Origin: CALGLS01 sp965222105
Lineage (GTDB): Bacteria; Bacteroidota; Bacteroidia; Chitinophagales; Saprospiraceae
Direction of reading: 5' to 3'
NCBI GenBank assembly: GCA_965222105.1
Contig: CBDCTQ010000009.1
Span: forward strand, 1-64,000
DNA length: 64,000 nucleotides
Below the pieces are notes generated by a model. That model ran no database searches, had not been told where the DNA came from, and saw only the letters and a program-made list of their open reading frames with translations. Positions 23,883 through 33,090 of the stretch are shown piece by piece (positions within the stretch are counted from its first letter, which is position 1; every line of letters begins with the position of its first letter). Both the position numbers and the translations under genes were made by a program.

Positions 23883-25853
23883 TCAGTATTCCATCACCGA
23901 AGATATTTCTTTTTTCTTTTTGGCCTTTGCTATTTGTCGCTTTCGCAAAAAATATAACAATCCTCCCACGGGGATCAGAGCGAGGAGCCACCAGTACCAA
24001 TTGCGTTCGCGTATGGGATCGGCATCGCCTATCAATGTGTATCCGGCCCAGTGGGAAGGGGCTGCTTGTGCATTGGATGATTTTTTCGACAAAAATTGCA
24101 GATTATTTTGCCGGAGAGCGGCATCTTTTGCCTTTCCCTTGTTGATAGCTTTAAAAAATCCCGACAGATGGGGGCCGTCGGTAGGCCAGAGACTGGTAAG
24201 CACGCATTTGGCGCCATTGTGCAACAGGCTCCGGGCCAGGCAGTGGATCTGGTCGCCCTGAGGTTGATTGGGCACTTCTACCTCGCATTCGGTGAGTACC
24301 ACCAAAGGAGAATTGGTAGGGGCGCCGTAGAGTGTTCCCCATGATGCGCCATTTGTTTCCTGCCAGGGCCATTTGGATTGTTGGCGCTGAGGGCCGTTGT
24401 AAGACTTTGATAATGAGCCGATTAGCAACAGGGGAGATTCCTCTAGTGCGGTGGCAAATTGTGAGGAGGTGAGGCCACCATCTGACAATAACTTCCCGCC
24501 CGACTGCCGAACCAGTTTCTGAACATATTCCTGCTCGCCGGAGCCGATGGCCACCAGCCAATTGCTTTGGTTATTCGTTTTGGCGTAAGCTGCTTTCGCA
24601 AAAACCTCTGAGCTGTAATGTAGGCTGACCCGGTATTTATTAGCCAGAAAGGGATAGGTAGCAAAATCGCAGGAAGCGGTCGGAGCAGCATATAATAAGG
24701 CATTGAAGGGGACGTATCCGATCAGCCCGTCGGGTACGATGACGATCTCCTCCTTCAAGGGTTCAAAAGGTTGGATGAGCGATTGGTATAGTTGCAGAGC
24801 CAACTCGTCGTAGCCGCTGCAATTGCCATTTTTTTCTTCCGTGCCGCTTTTCAAGAGTTGATGAAACTGACGGATCTGCTGATCCAGTTGGGCGGGGCGA
24901 TCGATCTTCTGAGCCCGGATCCCACTTTGCGCAACGACAAAAGCGTAGAGATGTTGGGGAGTTATGAAGTAGGACAATAGCACCTGATCGGTGGAGGTCA
25001 GCCGGTTTTGTATTTCTCCAACGGTAATGACCGACTCATCGTAACGCCAGGGGTAGAGCCTCGGAAATTGTTGACGGAACTCCTCTTTGGCCTTATTGAA
25101 CGCCTTTCGTACTTGGTGATAGTTGTCTTCCAACCCTTTGGTGGTTTCAGCCGGAGAAGCGCCGCTCACTGCCCTTGCCCAGGCAGCTTTTTGCTGTCCG
25201 AGTTGTTTTTTTTGTTCTGAAAGGGCGGCAAACTGATCCAGGGGGGCATTTCCCCATTGAAATGACTGCGGGTTGGTCAATGCCTCCTGTAAAAGGCCTT
25301 TTTTTCGCTTTTCCACCAACCGGAAACAGCGGAGCAGAAAGGAAGGGTTATTGGTTTTTTCATACAGATCATAAGCCAGTTGGATGGCCAACTGCTCCTG
25401 TTGGCGGTCGGGTTGTTGTACATCGAATGACAGTTGATAATATGTTTGACGCAAGTGAAAAATCGTCTCCACGATCAACTCCCTGCAGGTGAGGGCTTGT
25501 TCCAGCATTTCAGACGACCGGCTGTTGGGTGGATTTTTTTCTTCAAAGACAGCTGCTTTACGTGCCAATGTTTCCACCAGCAACGGATAGGCATAAAGGC
25601 TCGACTCCTCAGGATGGGCAAGTGGGTCGGGATCGTCAAAATCGGGCAATAACCCCATCAAAAGCTGCTGATAGGTGGCCAGCGCCCCGTCAAGATCGCC
25701 CTCGGTATATTGTTGTTGCCCTTTTTCCAGGAGTTGGCCTTGCTCGGAAGTAGGCATATTCTCCCAGGGCAAGGTCAGATTCAGCAAGGTATCCGTTTCA
25801 GCCACAAGCGTGCTGCTACACACCAACAAGACCAACAGGCAAAAATATCGCAT
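23883..25853 (-). CDS. Membrane-anchored CHAT-like protein with degenerate active site
   Basis: The 656-residue protein has a signal peptide (MRYFCLLVLLVCSSTLVA), a helical/TPR-like N-terminal region (about 35-270) and a CHAT-type caspase-like domain (about 320-610). A C-terminal transmembrane helix (WYWWLLALIPVGGLLYFL) and a basic cytoplasmic tail follow. Region VIVPDGLIGYVPFNALL and the catalytic-Cys segment VVLTECEV near 521 are typical. The usual HxxxHG motif before it reads LLLIGSLSKS, so the catalytic His is missing. Bacteroidota have many exported CHAT/TPR proteins; this one may be a pseudoprotease scaffold. The ATG at 25853 is chosen because the upstream GTG/ATG lies in the promoter. 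Confidence 0.8.
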   Translation of the reverse strand: MRYFCLLVLLVCSSTLVAETDTLLNLTLPWENMPTSEQGQLLEKGQQQYTEGDLDGALATYQQLLMGLLPDFDDPDPLAHPEESSLYAYPLLVETLARKAAVFEEKNPPNSRSSEMLEQALTCRELIVETIFHLRQTYYQLSFDVQQPDRQQEQLAIQLAYDLYEKTNNPSFLLRCFRLVEKRKKGLLQEALTNPQSFQWGNAPLDQFAALSEQKKQLGQQKAAWARAVSGASPAETTKGLEDNYHQVRKAFNKAKEEFRQQFPRLYPWRYDESVITVGEIQNRLTSTDQVLLSYFITPQHLYAFVVAQSGIRAQKIDRPAQLDQQIRQFHQLLKSGTEEKNGNCSGYDELALQLYQSLIQPFEPLKEEIVIVPDGLIGYVPFNALLYAAPTASCDFATYPFLANKYRVSLHYSSEVFAKAAYAKTNNQSNWLVAIGSGEQEYVQKLVRQSGGKLLSDGGLTSSQFATALEESPLLLIGSLSKSYNGPQRQQSKWPWQETNGASWGTLYGAPTNSPLVVLTECEVEVPNQPQGDQIHCLARSLLHNGAKCVLTSLWPTDGPHLSGFFKAINKGKAKDAALRQNNLQFLSKKSSNAQAAPSHWAGYTLIGDADPIRERNWYWWLLALIPVGGLLYFLRKRQIAKAKKKKEISSVMEY

Positions 25854-25907
25854 AGTGATAGGTGATTTTCGTTTGAACAGATCGTTACGCCGCCGAAAAG
25901 ACCAACC

Positions 25908-25938
25908 CAAAATTAGAACGATTAATTGGACTAAACAA
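25908..25938 (-). promoter_or_regulatory. Promoter of the CHAT-like gene
   Basis: On the minus strand TTG (25938-25936), a 20-nt spacer, TAATTTTG (25915-25908). It lies 55 nt before the ATG at 25853. Confidence 0.65.
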
Positions 25939-25949
25939 ATCGGCCAATG

Positions 25950-25980
25950 TTGATTCCTTTCTCCATTGTGCGTATTTTTG
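25950..25980 (+). promoter_or_regulatory. Promoter of the M3 peptidase gene
   Basis: TTG (25950-25952), a 20-nt spacer, TATTTTTG (25973-25980). The predicted transcript start near 25987 lies after the first in-frame start at 25966, supporting translation from 26014. Confidence 0.65.
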
Positions 25981-26013
25981 TTTGATTTTTCTTCGATATC
26001 TGAAACAGCACCT

Positions 26014-27708
26014 ATGAAATTTGAGCAGTTTGACTATCAGCGCCCCGCCATGACCGAGTTGACCCAGCGGTTCAACGACCTTTTAGCGACCTTCAAAGCG
26101 GCAGGGTCGGCCGAAGAGCAAAACCAATTGCTCGACGAGATCAATGATTTGCGGCAGGAATTCCTGTCGATGTACAATATTTGCCACATCCGGCATACCA
26201 TCGACACCCGCGACGCCTTTTACGAGCAGGAAAACGAGTTTTTCGACCGCAGCAATCCCGATTTTGGGGCATTGGTCAACGATTATTACCGGGTTTTGCT
26301 TCAATCACCCTTTCGGGAAAAGCTGGCAGAATGGCGTGGCAACCAATTATTTGTCATTGCGGAGTTGAGCCTGAAAACCTTTGAGCCAGTCATTTTGGAA
26401 GACCTTAAAAAGGAAAATCAACTGAGCAGCGAATACGTCAAACTAAAAGCCAGCGCCGCCATCGAATTTGATGGCAAAGAATACAATCTCTCCGGGCTGA
26501 TCCCCCTGGAAACTGGCCCCGACCGAGCCGTCCGCAAAAATGCCAGCCAGACCAAATGGGCTTTTTACCAAAAACACGCCGACGATTTCGACCAGTTGTT
26601 CGATAAAATGGTTCACCTCCGGCACGGCATGGCCCAAAAGCTGGGGTATCAGAACTACATCGAACTGGGGTACGCCCGCATGCTTCGTTCCGACTACGAT
26701 GCCGATATGGTGGCTCGCTTCCGACAGCAGATACTCCAGCACGTAGTACCCCTGGCCACTTCTCTATACGAACGCCAGCGCCAACGCCTCGGCCTCGACC
26801 ACCTTTATTTTTACGACGAAAACTTCCGGTTCCCCTCCGGCAACCCCGCTCCCAAAGGCGACCCCCAGTGGATCGTCGATAATGCCCGTACCATGTACAG
26901 CGAATTGTCGGGCGAAACCGATGAATTTTTCAACTATATGGTCGACAATGAACTGATGGACCTCGTCAACCGCGACGGGAAGGCCACCGGTGGCTACTGC
27001 ACCTTCATCAGCAAATACCGCGCACCCTACATTTTTTCCAACTTCAACGGCACCAGCGGCGACATCGACGTACTCACCCACGAAGCTGGCCACGCCTTTC
27101 AGGTCTATTCCAGCAGAGACCTGGGCCTGCGCGAATACGACTGGCCCACCTACGAGGCCTGCGAGATCCACTCCATGAGCATGGAGTTTTTTACCTGGCC
27201 CTGGATGCACCTCTTTTTCAAGGAAGACACCGAAAAATACAAATTCGCTCACCTGGCCGGAGCCTTAAAGTTTTTGCCCTACGGCGTTGCGGTAGACGAA
27301 TTCCAACATTACGTTTACGAGAACCCGGACGCCTCTCCTGCCGACAGACACCGGGCCTGGCGAAGCATCGAACAGAAGTACCTCCCTCACCGCCACTACG
27401 ACGACAATCACTTCCTCGAGTCGGGCCGCTACTGGCAGCGCCAAAACCACATCTTCTCCATGCCTTTTTATTACATCGACTACACCCTGGCGCAGATATG
27501 TGCTTTCCAGTTTTGGCAACTCGACCAGTCCGACCACCAGCAGGCCTGGGACAAATACGTAGACCTTTGTAAGGCCGGGGGCAGCAAGGCTTTCCTCGAA
27601 CTGGTCGAACTGGCCGGCCTCACCTCCCCCTTTGAAGAGGGCTGTGTGGCTTCGGTGGTGGCTACCATTGCGGATTGGCTTTCTGAGGTGGATGATTCTT
27701 CCTTTTGA
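26014..27708 (+). CDS. M3 family oligoendopeptidase
   Basis: A cytoplasmic zinc metallopeptidase that cleaves medium-size peptides. The 564-residue protein carries the HEAGH zinc motif near residue 355 (LTHEAGHAFQVYSS) and a downstream Glu ligand in the EACEIHSMSMEFF segment. The C-terminal YIDYTLAQICAFQFW region is characteristic of the family. No signal peptide is present. The start at MKFEQFDYQRP matches relatives and is supported by promoter position. It is divergent from the CHAT-like gene, with promoters back to back. Confidence 0.95.
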   Translation: MKFEQFDYQRPAMTELTQRFNDLLATFKAAGSAEEQNQLLDEINDLRQEFLSMYNICHIRHTIDTRDAFYEQENEFFDRSNPDFGALVNDYYRVLLQSPFREKLAEWRGNQLFVIAELSLKTFEPVILEDLKKENQLSSEYVKLKASAAIEFDGKEYNLSGLIPLETGPDRAVRKNASQTKWAFYQKHADDFDQLFDKMVHLRHGMAQKLGYQNYIELGYARMLRSDYDADMVARFRQQILQHVVPLATSLYERQRQRLGLDHLYFYDENFRFPSGNPAPKGDPQWIVDNARTMYSELSGETDEFFNYMVDNELMDLVNRDGKATGGYCTFISKYRAPYIFSNFNGTSGDIDVLTHEAGHAFQVYSSRDLGLREYDWPTYEACEIHSMSMEFFTWPWMHLFFKEDTEKYKFAHLAGALKFLPYGVAVDEFQHYVYENPDASPADRHRAWRSIEQKYLPHRHYDDNHFLESGRYWQRQNHIFSMPFYYIDYTLAQICAFQFWQLDQSDHQQAWDKYVDLCKAGGSKAFLELVELAGLTSPFEEGCVASVVATIADWLSEVDDSSF

Positions 27709-27924
27709 GCAACCAACCCGACAGATTTATTCAAGGCTGGAAGATATTTTTGTTAAAAACGGACGTTATAGCGTTTAGCAACGGGTTTAAAAGCAAGGCT
27801 AAAACGAGCATTTGATGAAAAAAGAGGATTCTAACGGTACAAGTTCAAGAATCCAGTTCAAGTTAAAAACCCCTCCCGCCTCGCCAAATTGAGTACCGGT
27901 TGAACAGGTAGTAGAAAAAACGAT

Positions 27925-28647
27925 ATGAATAAATTTCCGGTTGTTATACTTGTTTTGCTGCTGTTCGCATCCTGTGAAAGGAAGACAGAACGGCTGACGG
28001 AGTTTGCGGTACATGGCCTCGATGTGTCGCACTACCAATCGCGCATCAACTGGGAAGTGGTGGCCAGCCAGGAAATAGATTTCACTTTTGTAAAAGCGAC
28101 CGAGGGCGAAGAAATGAAAGACAGCCTCTTTGCCACCAACTGGGCAGCTTTAAAACGCGTAGGGATCCTAAGGGGAGCCTATCATTTTTTCCATCCCAGG
28201 CTCTCTGCTTTCCGGCAGGCACGCAATTTCATCAAAACGGTGGACTTACAACCCGGCGACCTGCCCCCCGTGCTCGACGTCGAAACCACCAACGGCTCAT
28301 CTTCCGCTATTATACTCAACCGGATGCGTTCCTGGCTCCAGATCGTCGAAGCCCACTACGGCGTCCGGCCCGTGATTTATACCAATCTTCGGTTTTACGA
28401 AAAGTATCTCGCCCGCGAATTTGCCGATTATCCGGTTTGGATCGCCCGCTACAATTATCAGCCGCCCCGCCTGTCGGACCGCCAGCACTGGCACTTCTGG
28501 CAATACGGCGACACCGGCCGCATCAATGGCATTGACGGCGACGTGGATTTCAACGTGTTTTATGGTTCGCGGGAAGAATTGTCCGTCCTCTGTGTGCCAG
28601 TGCGCACTGATGATAATGATCTGGTGAAGGTGGACTTTGAATATTGA
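27925..28647 (+). CDS. GH25 family lysozyme, lipoprotein
   Basis: The 240-residue protein starts with a lipoprotein signal (MNKFPVVILVLLLFASC, Cys 17). A glycoside hydrolase family 25 fold follows, with GLDVSHYQ, DFTFVKATEGE and the catalytic DxE in PPVLDVETT. The family cleaves the beta-1,4 bond between N-acetylmuramic acid and N-acetylglucosamine. It is probably anchored to a membrane facing the periplasm or surface and used in wall remodelling. About 215 nt upstream is gene-free with no clear promoter box. Confidence 0.93.
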   Translation: MNKFPVVILVLLLFASCERKTERLTEFAVHGLDVSHYQSRINWEVVASQEIDFTFVKATEGEEMKDSLFATNWAALKRVGILRGAYHFFHPRLSAFRQARNFIKTVDLQPGDLPPVLDVETTNGSSSAIILNRMRSWLQIVEAHYGVRPVIYTNLRFYEKYLAREFADYPVWIARYNYQPPRLSDRQHWHFWQYGDTGRINGIDGDVDFNVFYGSREELSVLCVPVRTDDNDLVKVDFEY

Positions 28648-28697
28648 GGCACGCTGGAAGGATATTTTTTATAGCATAATTCCCGCACTTTCCTCCA

Positions 28698-30497
28698 TCA
28701 ATATTGATCCAGCGTATCCTCTACCCAGGTCTTCATCACGCTTAGGCCGAGGCCCGTTGCCATACGGGCGTCGAACCCTTTGTCCATAAAATAATCTTCG
28801 AGACGAACAAGCGTTTGGAAGTAGCTGGCCTTAAGTGGCAACAATAGTTTTCCGTGAAGGGCGTCGCTGTCGCCCCATTCGTCCATTTTTTTCCAAAGAT
28901 TTTTATGCCACTGGCTGATGGCCTTGTAGTGTTCAACCGACAGCGGCTTTGGCGCCAGCAACAGCCGGGAGCGGAGGTGGTAAGCCGCTGGAGATGGGCT
29001 TTTGTCTGCCTTTGTATTCAGATCGGCCAGTATGGTTTCGAGGAGGTCTAGTTCGGGCCAGTCGAAGAGGGGTCGGCTATCTTGTACGGGGTAAGGAAAG
29101 TCGGATTGATCTTCGGTGGGTTCAAAGGCGGCCTGTACTTCTTTGGGATGCTTAACGTAAAGCCAGTAGGGCGTTTCGAGGTTGGGTGCGGTGGTATTTT
29201 GTACGTATCGGAGGTGGAGCAAGAGTTGGCCAAGCTGTTTGTAGTCGTAGGTGGCGTCGTAGTTGAAAGGGGGTTTGTTTTGCAGATTTTTATTGGCAAA
29301 AGCCTGTTTAATAGCGGCATTCATCAAATCGTTCACTTCCTTGCTGGGGCCTGATTTTGCGAAAGCGGCGTAAGCGCGATAGGCTTTTGCGATGGGGCTA
29401 TTGCTGTTTTTGAGTCCGGCAATTGCTTTTTGGGAATTGTCGCCCATCATGTAGATGTGTTGCCAGAGGGTGCTGCCGGAAGGCTTAAGGGATGTTTTTT
29501 CCTGATGTTTGGCCAGCAGCAGGTATTTTTTCATTTGTTCGTTCGACTGTTGGAGGGCGGTCCATCCGGCTGCGGTGCCGGGGCCGTAATATCCGTCGAG
29601 ACTTTTGGAGTACACCCCTTCGTTTTTGAATATTTTTTGTAATTCGTAGGCGGAATTTCGTTTCACTTTGCCTCTGGTTTTGGGCGGGGCAATCGTTGCT
29701 TCATTCGCTACGACGGGCTTGGCGATGGATTTGCTTTGGGGGGGCACCACTACATCGTACGACTTAGGGATGGCGGCATCGCGGGCGGTCAACACGTCCT
29801 TTTTCGGAGGTTGGGTAGTGGCAGGAGGCTGCTGCTTTTTGGGTTTGGGTGGCACCATCAACAAATCGGACGAAGAACTGGGCTGTTGTGGGGGAGGAGT
29901 GGCTTCCGCCAAACTGGTAATCCGTGCATCGAGTGGCACCCCTGCTTCAAATTCGGTGACGGGGTGGAGCAACACTTCGTTGACTTTTTTTGCGAAAGCA
30001 TCCCGAAATCCGGCGGCTCTGATTCTTTTGAGTTGCTGGTTACTTTCTGCTACCGAGGCAAATGGCCCTGTTAGGATTTTCACCAGTTTGCCTTCGAGCA
30101 AAACGAGCAAAGGCCCTGCCGTGCTGTAATGGGCCCAGTCGATGTCGTCGCTCCACGGCTTAGTGGCGAGCTGGATGACGCGGCGGTCGGCCCTCCCGCT
30201 TAGGTCGCGCCGGGTGACGAAGGCGTCGGCATAGCCATGCCGCTTCACTCTTTCCAGCACTGCCATAGCCTGGCCTTCGGTGGGATAGTCGCCCATGTAT
30301 ATTTGCAGGAGATTGTTGATGCGTTGTGCATACAGAAAGCCGTAGGGTTTGATCCCGGCAAAATCGGAGGATTGGGCCTTCACAAAGGCGCCAATGTGGA
30401 TGGTAAAGGTGTATTGGTGGGCGGATTGGTTCGTTTTGCCATACAGGCTGACGGATAAAATACCGGCCAGCAGCAGAAAGGATAGGATGTGTTTCAT
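28698..30497 (-). CDS. Exported SPOR-like/peptidoglycan-binding-like protein
   Basis: The 599-residue protein has a signal peptide (1-20). Two tandem SPOR-like modules follow: about 27-95 with IHIGAFVK and IYMGDYPTEGQAMAVL, and about 105-175 with VKILTGPFASVAESNQQL. A Pro/Lys-rich linker (about 190-280) comes next, then a segment like a peptidoglycan-binding domain (SLDGYYGPGTAAGW near 305-318). The C-terminal helical domain of about 270 residues is one I do not recognise. SPOR modules bind denuded septal glycans, so a role in cell-wall or division biology is likely but inferred. It is divergent from the PhyH gene. Confidence 0.65.
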   Translation of the reverse strand: MKHILSFLLLAGILSVSLYGKTNQSAHQYTFTIHIGAFVKAQSSDFAGIKPYGFLYAQRINNLLQIYMGDYPTEGQAMAVLERVKRHGYADAFVTRRDLSGRADRRVIQLATKPWSDDIDWAHYSTAGPLLVLLEGKLVKILTGPFASVAESNQQLKRIRAAGFRDAFAKKVNEVLLHPVTEFEAGVPLDARITSLAEATPPPQQPSSSSDLLMVPPKPKKQQPPATTQPPKKDVLTARDAAIPKSYDVVVPPQSKSIAKPVVANEATIAPPKTRGKVKRNSAYELQKIFKNEGVYSKSLDGYYGPGTAAGWTALQQSNEQMKKYLLLAKHQEKTSLKPSGSTLWQHIYMMGDNSQKAIAGLKNSNSPIAKAYRAYAAFAKSGPSKEVNDLMNAAIKQAFANKNLQNKPPFNYDATYDYKQLGQLLLHLRYVQNTTAPNLETPYWLYVKHPKEVQAAFEPTEDQSDFPYPVQDSRPLFDWPELDLLETILADLNTKADKSPSPAAYHLRSRLLLAPKPLSVEHYKAISQWHKNLWKKMDEWGDSDALHGKLLLPLKASYFQTLVRLEDYFMDKGFDARMATGLGLSVMKTWVEDTLDQY

Positions 30498-30561
30498 GTG
30501 AAATCGGTATTAATTCAGAGGCGGATTCCCACAAAGATGCAGAATCAGTAGGTTATCAACG

Positions 30562-30569
30562 CAAATATA
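30562..30569 (-). promoter_or_regulatory. Candidate -7 box for the SPOR-like gene
   Basis: The minus strand reads TATATTTG, a perfect TAnnTTTG, 65 nt before the ATG. No TTG is found at the expected distance. Confidence 0.35.
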
Positions 30570-30702
30570 ACGAACCATCTTATGGGAACGGCATCATGCC
30601 CGGTCAGATACTTCGATTTTGCACATTATTCTGTACTTTTAATTAAGTTTATCGAAGTTCACCCCTGCCAAATATTCAAACATTGCACCAGAAAAACGGC
30701 CT

Positions 30703-31575
30703 ATGACGCCCTTGATTGACCCCGACAATTTGGCTTTTTACCGTAATAACGGCTACCTCCTCATCGAAAATTATCTTTCAAATGGCGAGATCGAGGCGCT
30801 GAAACTGTCGGCCCGTTATATTGTGGACGATTTCGACCTCGACGCCTTATCTGTTTTTTCCACCAAAGAACAAGGCCAACATTCCGATCAATACTTTCTG
30901 GACAGTGCATCGCGGGTGTCTTGCTTTTTCGAGCCGGAAGCAGTCGACGACCAGGGCCAACTGACTGTAGATAAACACCTGGCCATCAACAAGATAGGCC
31001 ATGCTATGCACGACTTGGTGCCCCTTTGGAAGAGGATCGCTTACCGCAAATCCCTATTCGATTTTGCGAAAGCTACCGGGATGACCACCCCCGCCATAGT
31101 GCAAAGCCAATACATCTACAAACAACCCCGGATCGGAGGCCAGGTGGATGCCCACACCGACAGTAGTTTCATCCGTACCGAACCGCTGTCCTGCCTGGGT
31201 GCTTGGGTGGCCCTCGAAGATGCCGATACAGAAAATGGCTGCCTCCTGGCATTGCCGGGATCACAAAACTGGCCTTTGCAAACGAAATTCGTGCGTACCG
31301 GCACCAATGGCGACCTGGCCCTCCTCCCCACAGACCACGAAAAACTGACCTGGGATACAAACAAAATGATCCCTTTGGAGGTAAAAAAGGGAACTTTGGT
31401 GCTGTTGCACGGCTCGCTGGTTCACAGTAGCTATCCCAACCAGTCGGAACGGTCGAGGCATGCCTTTGTACTCCACCTGGCCGACCTCGCTAGCGAATGG
31501 CTCACCGACAACTGGCTGCAAAGGACCCCGGCATTGCCCTTCCGGCCTATGAGCAACCACCTGATGATCCCATAA
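30703..31575 (+). CDS. Phytanoyl-CoA dioxygenase (PhyH) family protein
   Basis: A non-haem Fe(II)/2-oxoglutarate oxygenase. The 290-residue protein has the iron-binding HxD in QVDAHTDSSFI (near 150), a distal His in LLHGSLVHSSYPNQS (near 243) and Arg residues (SERSRHAF) for 2-oxoglutarate. The N-terminal FYRNNGYLLIENYLS is typical of PhyH. The substrate cannot be told. There is no signal peptide. It is monocistronic, upstream of an ECF sigma gene. Confidence 0.9.
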   Translation: MTPLIDPDNLAFYRNNGYLLIENYLSNGEIEALKLSARYIVDDFDLDALSVFSTKEQGQHSDQYFLDSASRVSCFFEPEAVDDQGQLTVDKHLAINKIGHAMHDLVPLWKRIAYRKSLFDFAKATGMTTPAIVQSQYIYKQPRIGGQVDAHTDSSFIRTEPLSCLGAWVALEDADTENGCLLALPGSQNWPLQTKFVRTGTNGDLALLPTDHEKLTWDTNKMIPLEVKKGTLVLLHGSLVHSSYPNQSERSRHAFVLHLADLASEWLTDNWLQRTPALPFRPMSNHLMIP

Positions 31576-31696
31576 TGTTGCCCCTCCATGAAAGCATTTG
31601 TTAATCATTTCTTAATTTCAAATTGGCTTAAACCTATATGGAAAAGCATAGTCAAATAACCAAATCGATCAGCGTTTGCAAACATCAGCGAAAGAC

Positions 31697-32242
31697 ATGA
31701 CCGACCAGGAGATTTTGTCCCTTGTCCAGAATGCGAACAGCTCGGAGAAAGGATTCAGGATGCTGATGCAAAAGTATCAGGAACGACTGTACTGGCATAT
31801 ACGGCGCATGGTCACCGAACACGAAGACGCCAACGACGTCATTCAAAACACCTTTATAAAGGTCTATAAAAGTATAGGCCGGTTTGAAGGAAAGTCGCAA
31901 TTATATACCTGGCTGTATCGCATCGCCACCAACGAAGCCATTACCTTTCTCAACAAAAAGAAACGAAAGGCAACGGTTTCGCTCGACGACGAGGAGTCCG
32001 GCCAACTCAACCGGTTGCGTTCCGACCCCTATTTCGACGATGAAGAAGCGACGCTACTACTCCAGCAGGCCCTCGAACGGCTGCCCGAAAAGCAGAAGAT
32101 CGTATTCAACATGCGCTATTTCGAGGAGATGAGCTACAAAGACATGGCAGAGGTCTTAGATACCTCGGTGGGGGCGCTTAAAGCCTCTTTCCATCACGCG
32201 CTGAAAAAAGTTGAGGCGTTTTTGAAGGAGCGGGCGGAGTAG
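31697..32242 (+). CDS. ECF-type RNA polymerase sigma factor
   Basis: The 181-residue protein has region 2 (about 20-85, with ANDVIQNTFIKVYKSIGRF and TWLYRIATNEAI) and region 4 (about 120-170, MSYKDMAEVLDTSVGALKAS). It is the first of three genes with the layout sigma factor, single-pass membrane protein with YFD motif, Spy-like protein; this is common in Bacteroidota and suggests an envelope-stress circuit. A TTG seven codons upstream is possible, but the ATG before TDQEILSLV is preferred. Confidence 0.94.
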   Translation: MTDQEILSLVQNANSSEKGFRMLMQKYQERLYWHIRRMVTEHEDANDVIQNTFIKVYKSIGRFEGKSQLYTWLYRIATNEAITFLNKKKRKATVSLDDEESGQLNRLRSDPYFDDEEATLLLQQALERLPEKQKIVFNMRYFEEMSYKDMAEVLDTSVGALKASFHHALKKVEAFLKERAE

Positions 32243-32324
32243 GAACACGAGGTGAGTTATCTGACAAATGATGAAGAAGAATCAGAACCTTTTTAATATA
32301 TAAAATTAAACGCACCATTTACAA

Positions 32325-32861
32325 ATGAGTGATCACCATCATCTGTATGACGAACTGGAGCAGCACGCTCCCTCCCTGTCCAAACTGGAGCGACGGGACG
32401 GCTTCCAGGTGCCCGATGGTTATTTCGACCGGCTGGGCGACGACGTCATGCGACAAATAAAATCCACTGAACAGGAGCAGGTGCAGCAAGAGCCCACCCG
32501 TGCGCAAAATGAACCACCCAGATGGATGCAGGAATTGGTCGGGATGTTTCAAAGTTTGTGGCAGCCCCGCCCCGCACTTGCACTTGCACTGGCAACGCTG
32601 GCCTTGCTCGTCATTGGTGTACTCCAGTTTTTTCCTGGAGAGATCGAAGGTAACAATGCACTTGCGTTTGAAGAGTTGACCGATGAAGAGTACATCAGTT
32701 ACATCGCAGAGAACATACACGATTTTGAAGACGACCTGCTTTACGAAGCCATCAGGGAACTGCCGTATTTGCCGGAAGACATCGACGACGAAGAACTCAA
32801 CGACTATTTCGACAATATCAACAACGATTTCGACTTTGCCGATATCGAAGAACTATTATAG
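32325..32861 (+). CDS. Single-pass membrane protein, putative anti-sigma factor
   Basis: The 178-residue protein has a cytoplasmic head with the GFQVPDGYFDRLGDDVM motif (near 25-42) seen in many Bacteroidota proteins next to ECF sigma factors. One transmembrane helix (about 84-104, PALALALATLALLVIGVLQF) and a very acidic C-terminal tail rich in Asp/Glu/Asn follow. Genomic position directly after the sigma gene (82 nt) supports an anti-sigma role; no recognised anti-sigma domain is visible, so this is inference. A palindromic repeat begins 5 nt after its stop. Confidence 0.7.
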   Translation: MSDHHHLYDELEQHAPSLSKLERRDGFQVPDGYFDRLGDDVMRQIKSTEQEQVQQEPTRAQNEPPRWMQELVGMFQSLWQPRPALALALATLALLVIGVLQFFPGEIEGNNALAFEELTDEEYISYIAENIHDFEDDLLYEAIRELPYLPEDIDDEELNDYFDNINNDFDFADIEELL

Positions 32862-32866
32862 AGAAT

Positions 32867-33075
32867 TAGACTTTATTCACAAAAATTTTGCATGCAACCT
32901 GAATGCCCTTTTTCGCCTACCCTGCGTCACATCCCTGTCTGGCCGCCAGGCGAGGCTCGCCATCATAGCTAAGGCTATGGGGCTCCCTGCCGGCCGGCAG
33001 GCGGGCGGGTGTTCCTTGGTTAGACAAAAAAATGGCTCTTCAGTTGCTCTGCAAAAAATCTGTGTATAAAGTCAA
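32867..33075. repeat. MITE-like palindromic repeat, copy C with central insertion
   Basis: It shares ends with copies A and B (left TAGACTTTATTCAC, right GTGTATAAAGTCAA) and inner arms (TTTTGCATGCAACCTGAA, TTCAGTTGCTCTGCAAAA). The centre carries about 45 extra bases. These include CTGCCGGCCGGCAGGCGGGC and GGCCGCCAGGCGAGG, so the hairpin is enlarged. It lies inside the sigma-antisigma-Spy operon, ending 15 nt before the Spy-like ATG. Confidence 0.85.
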
Positions 33076-33090
33076 TAAACACCAGATAAA

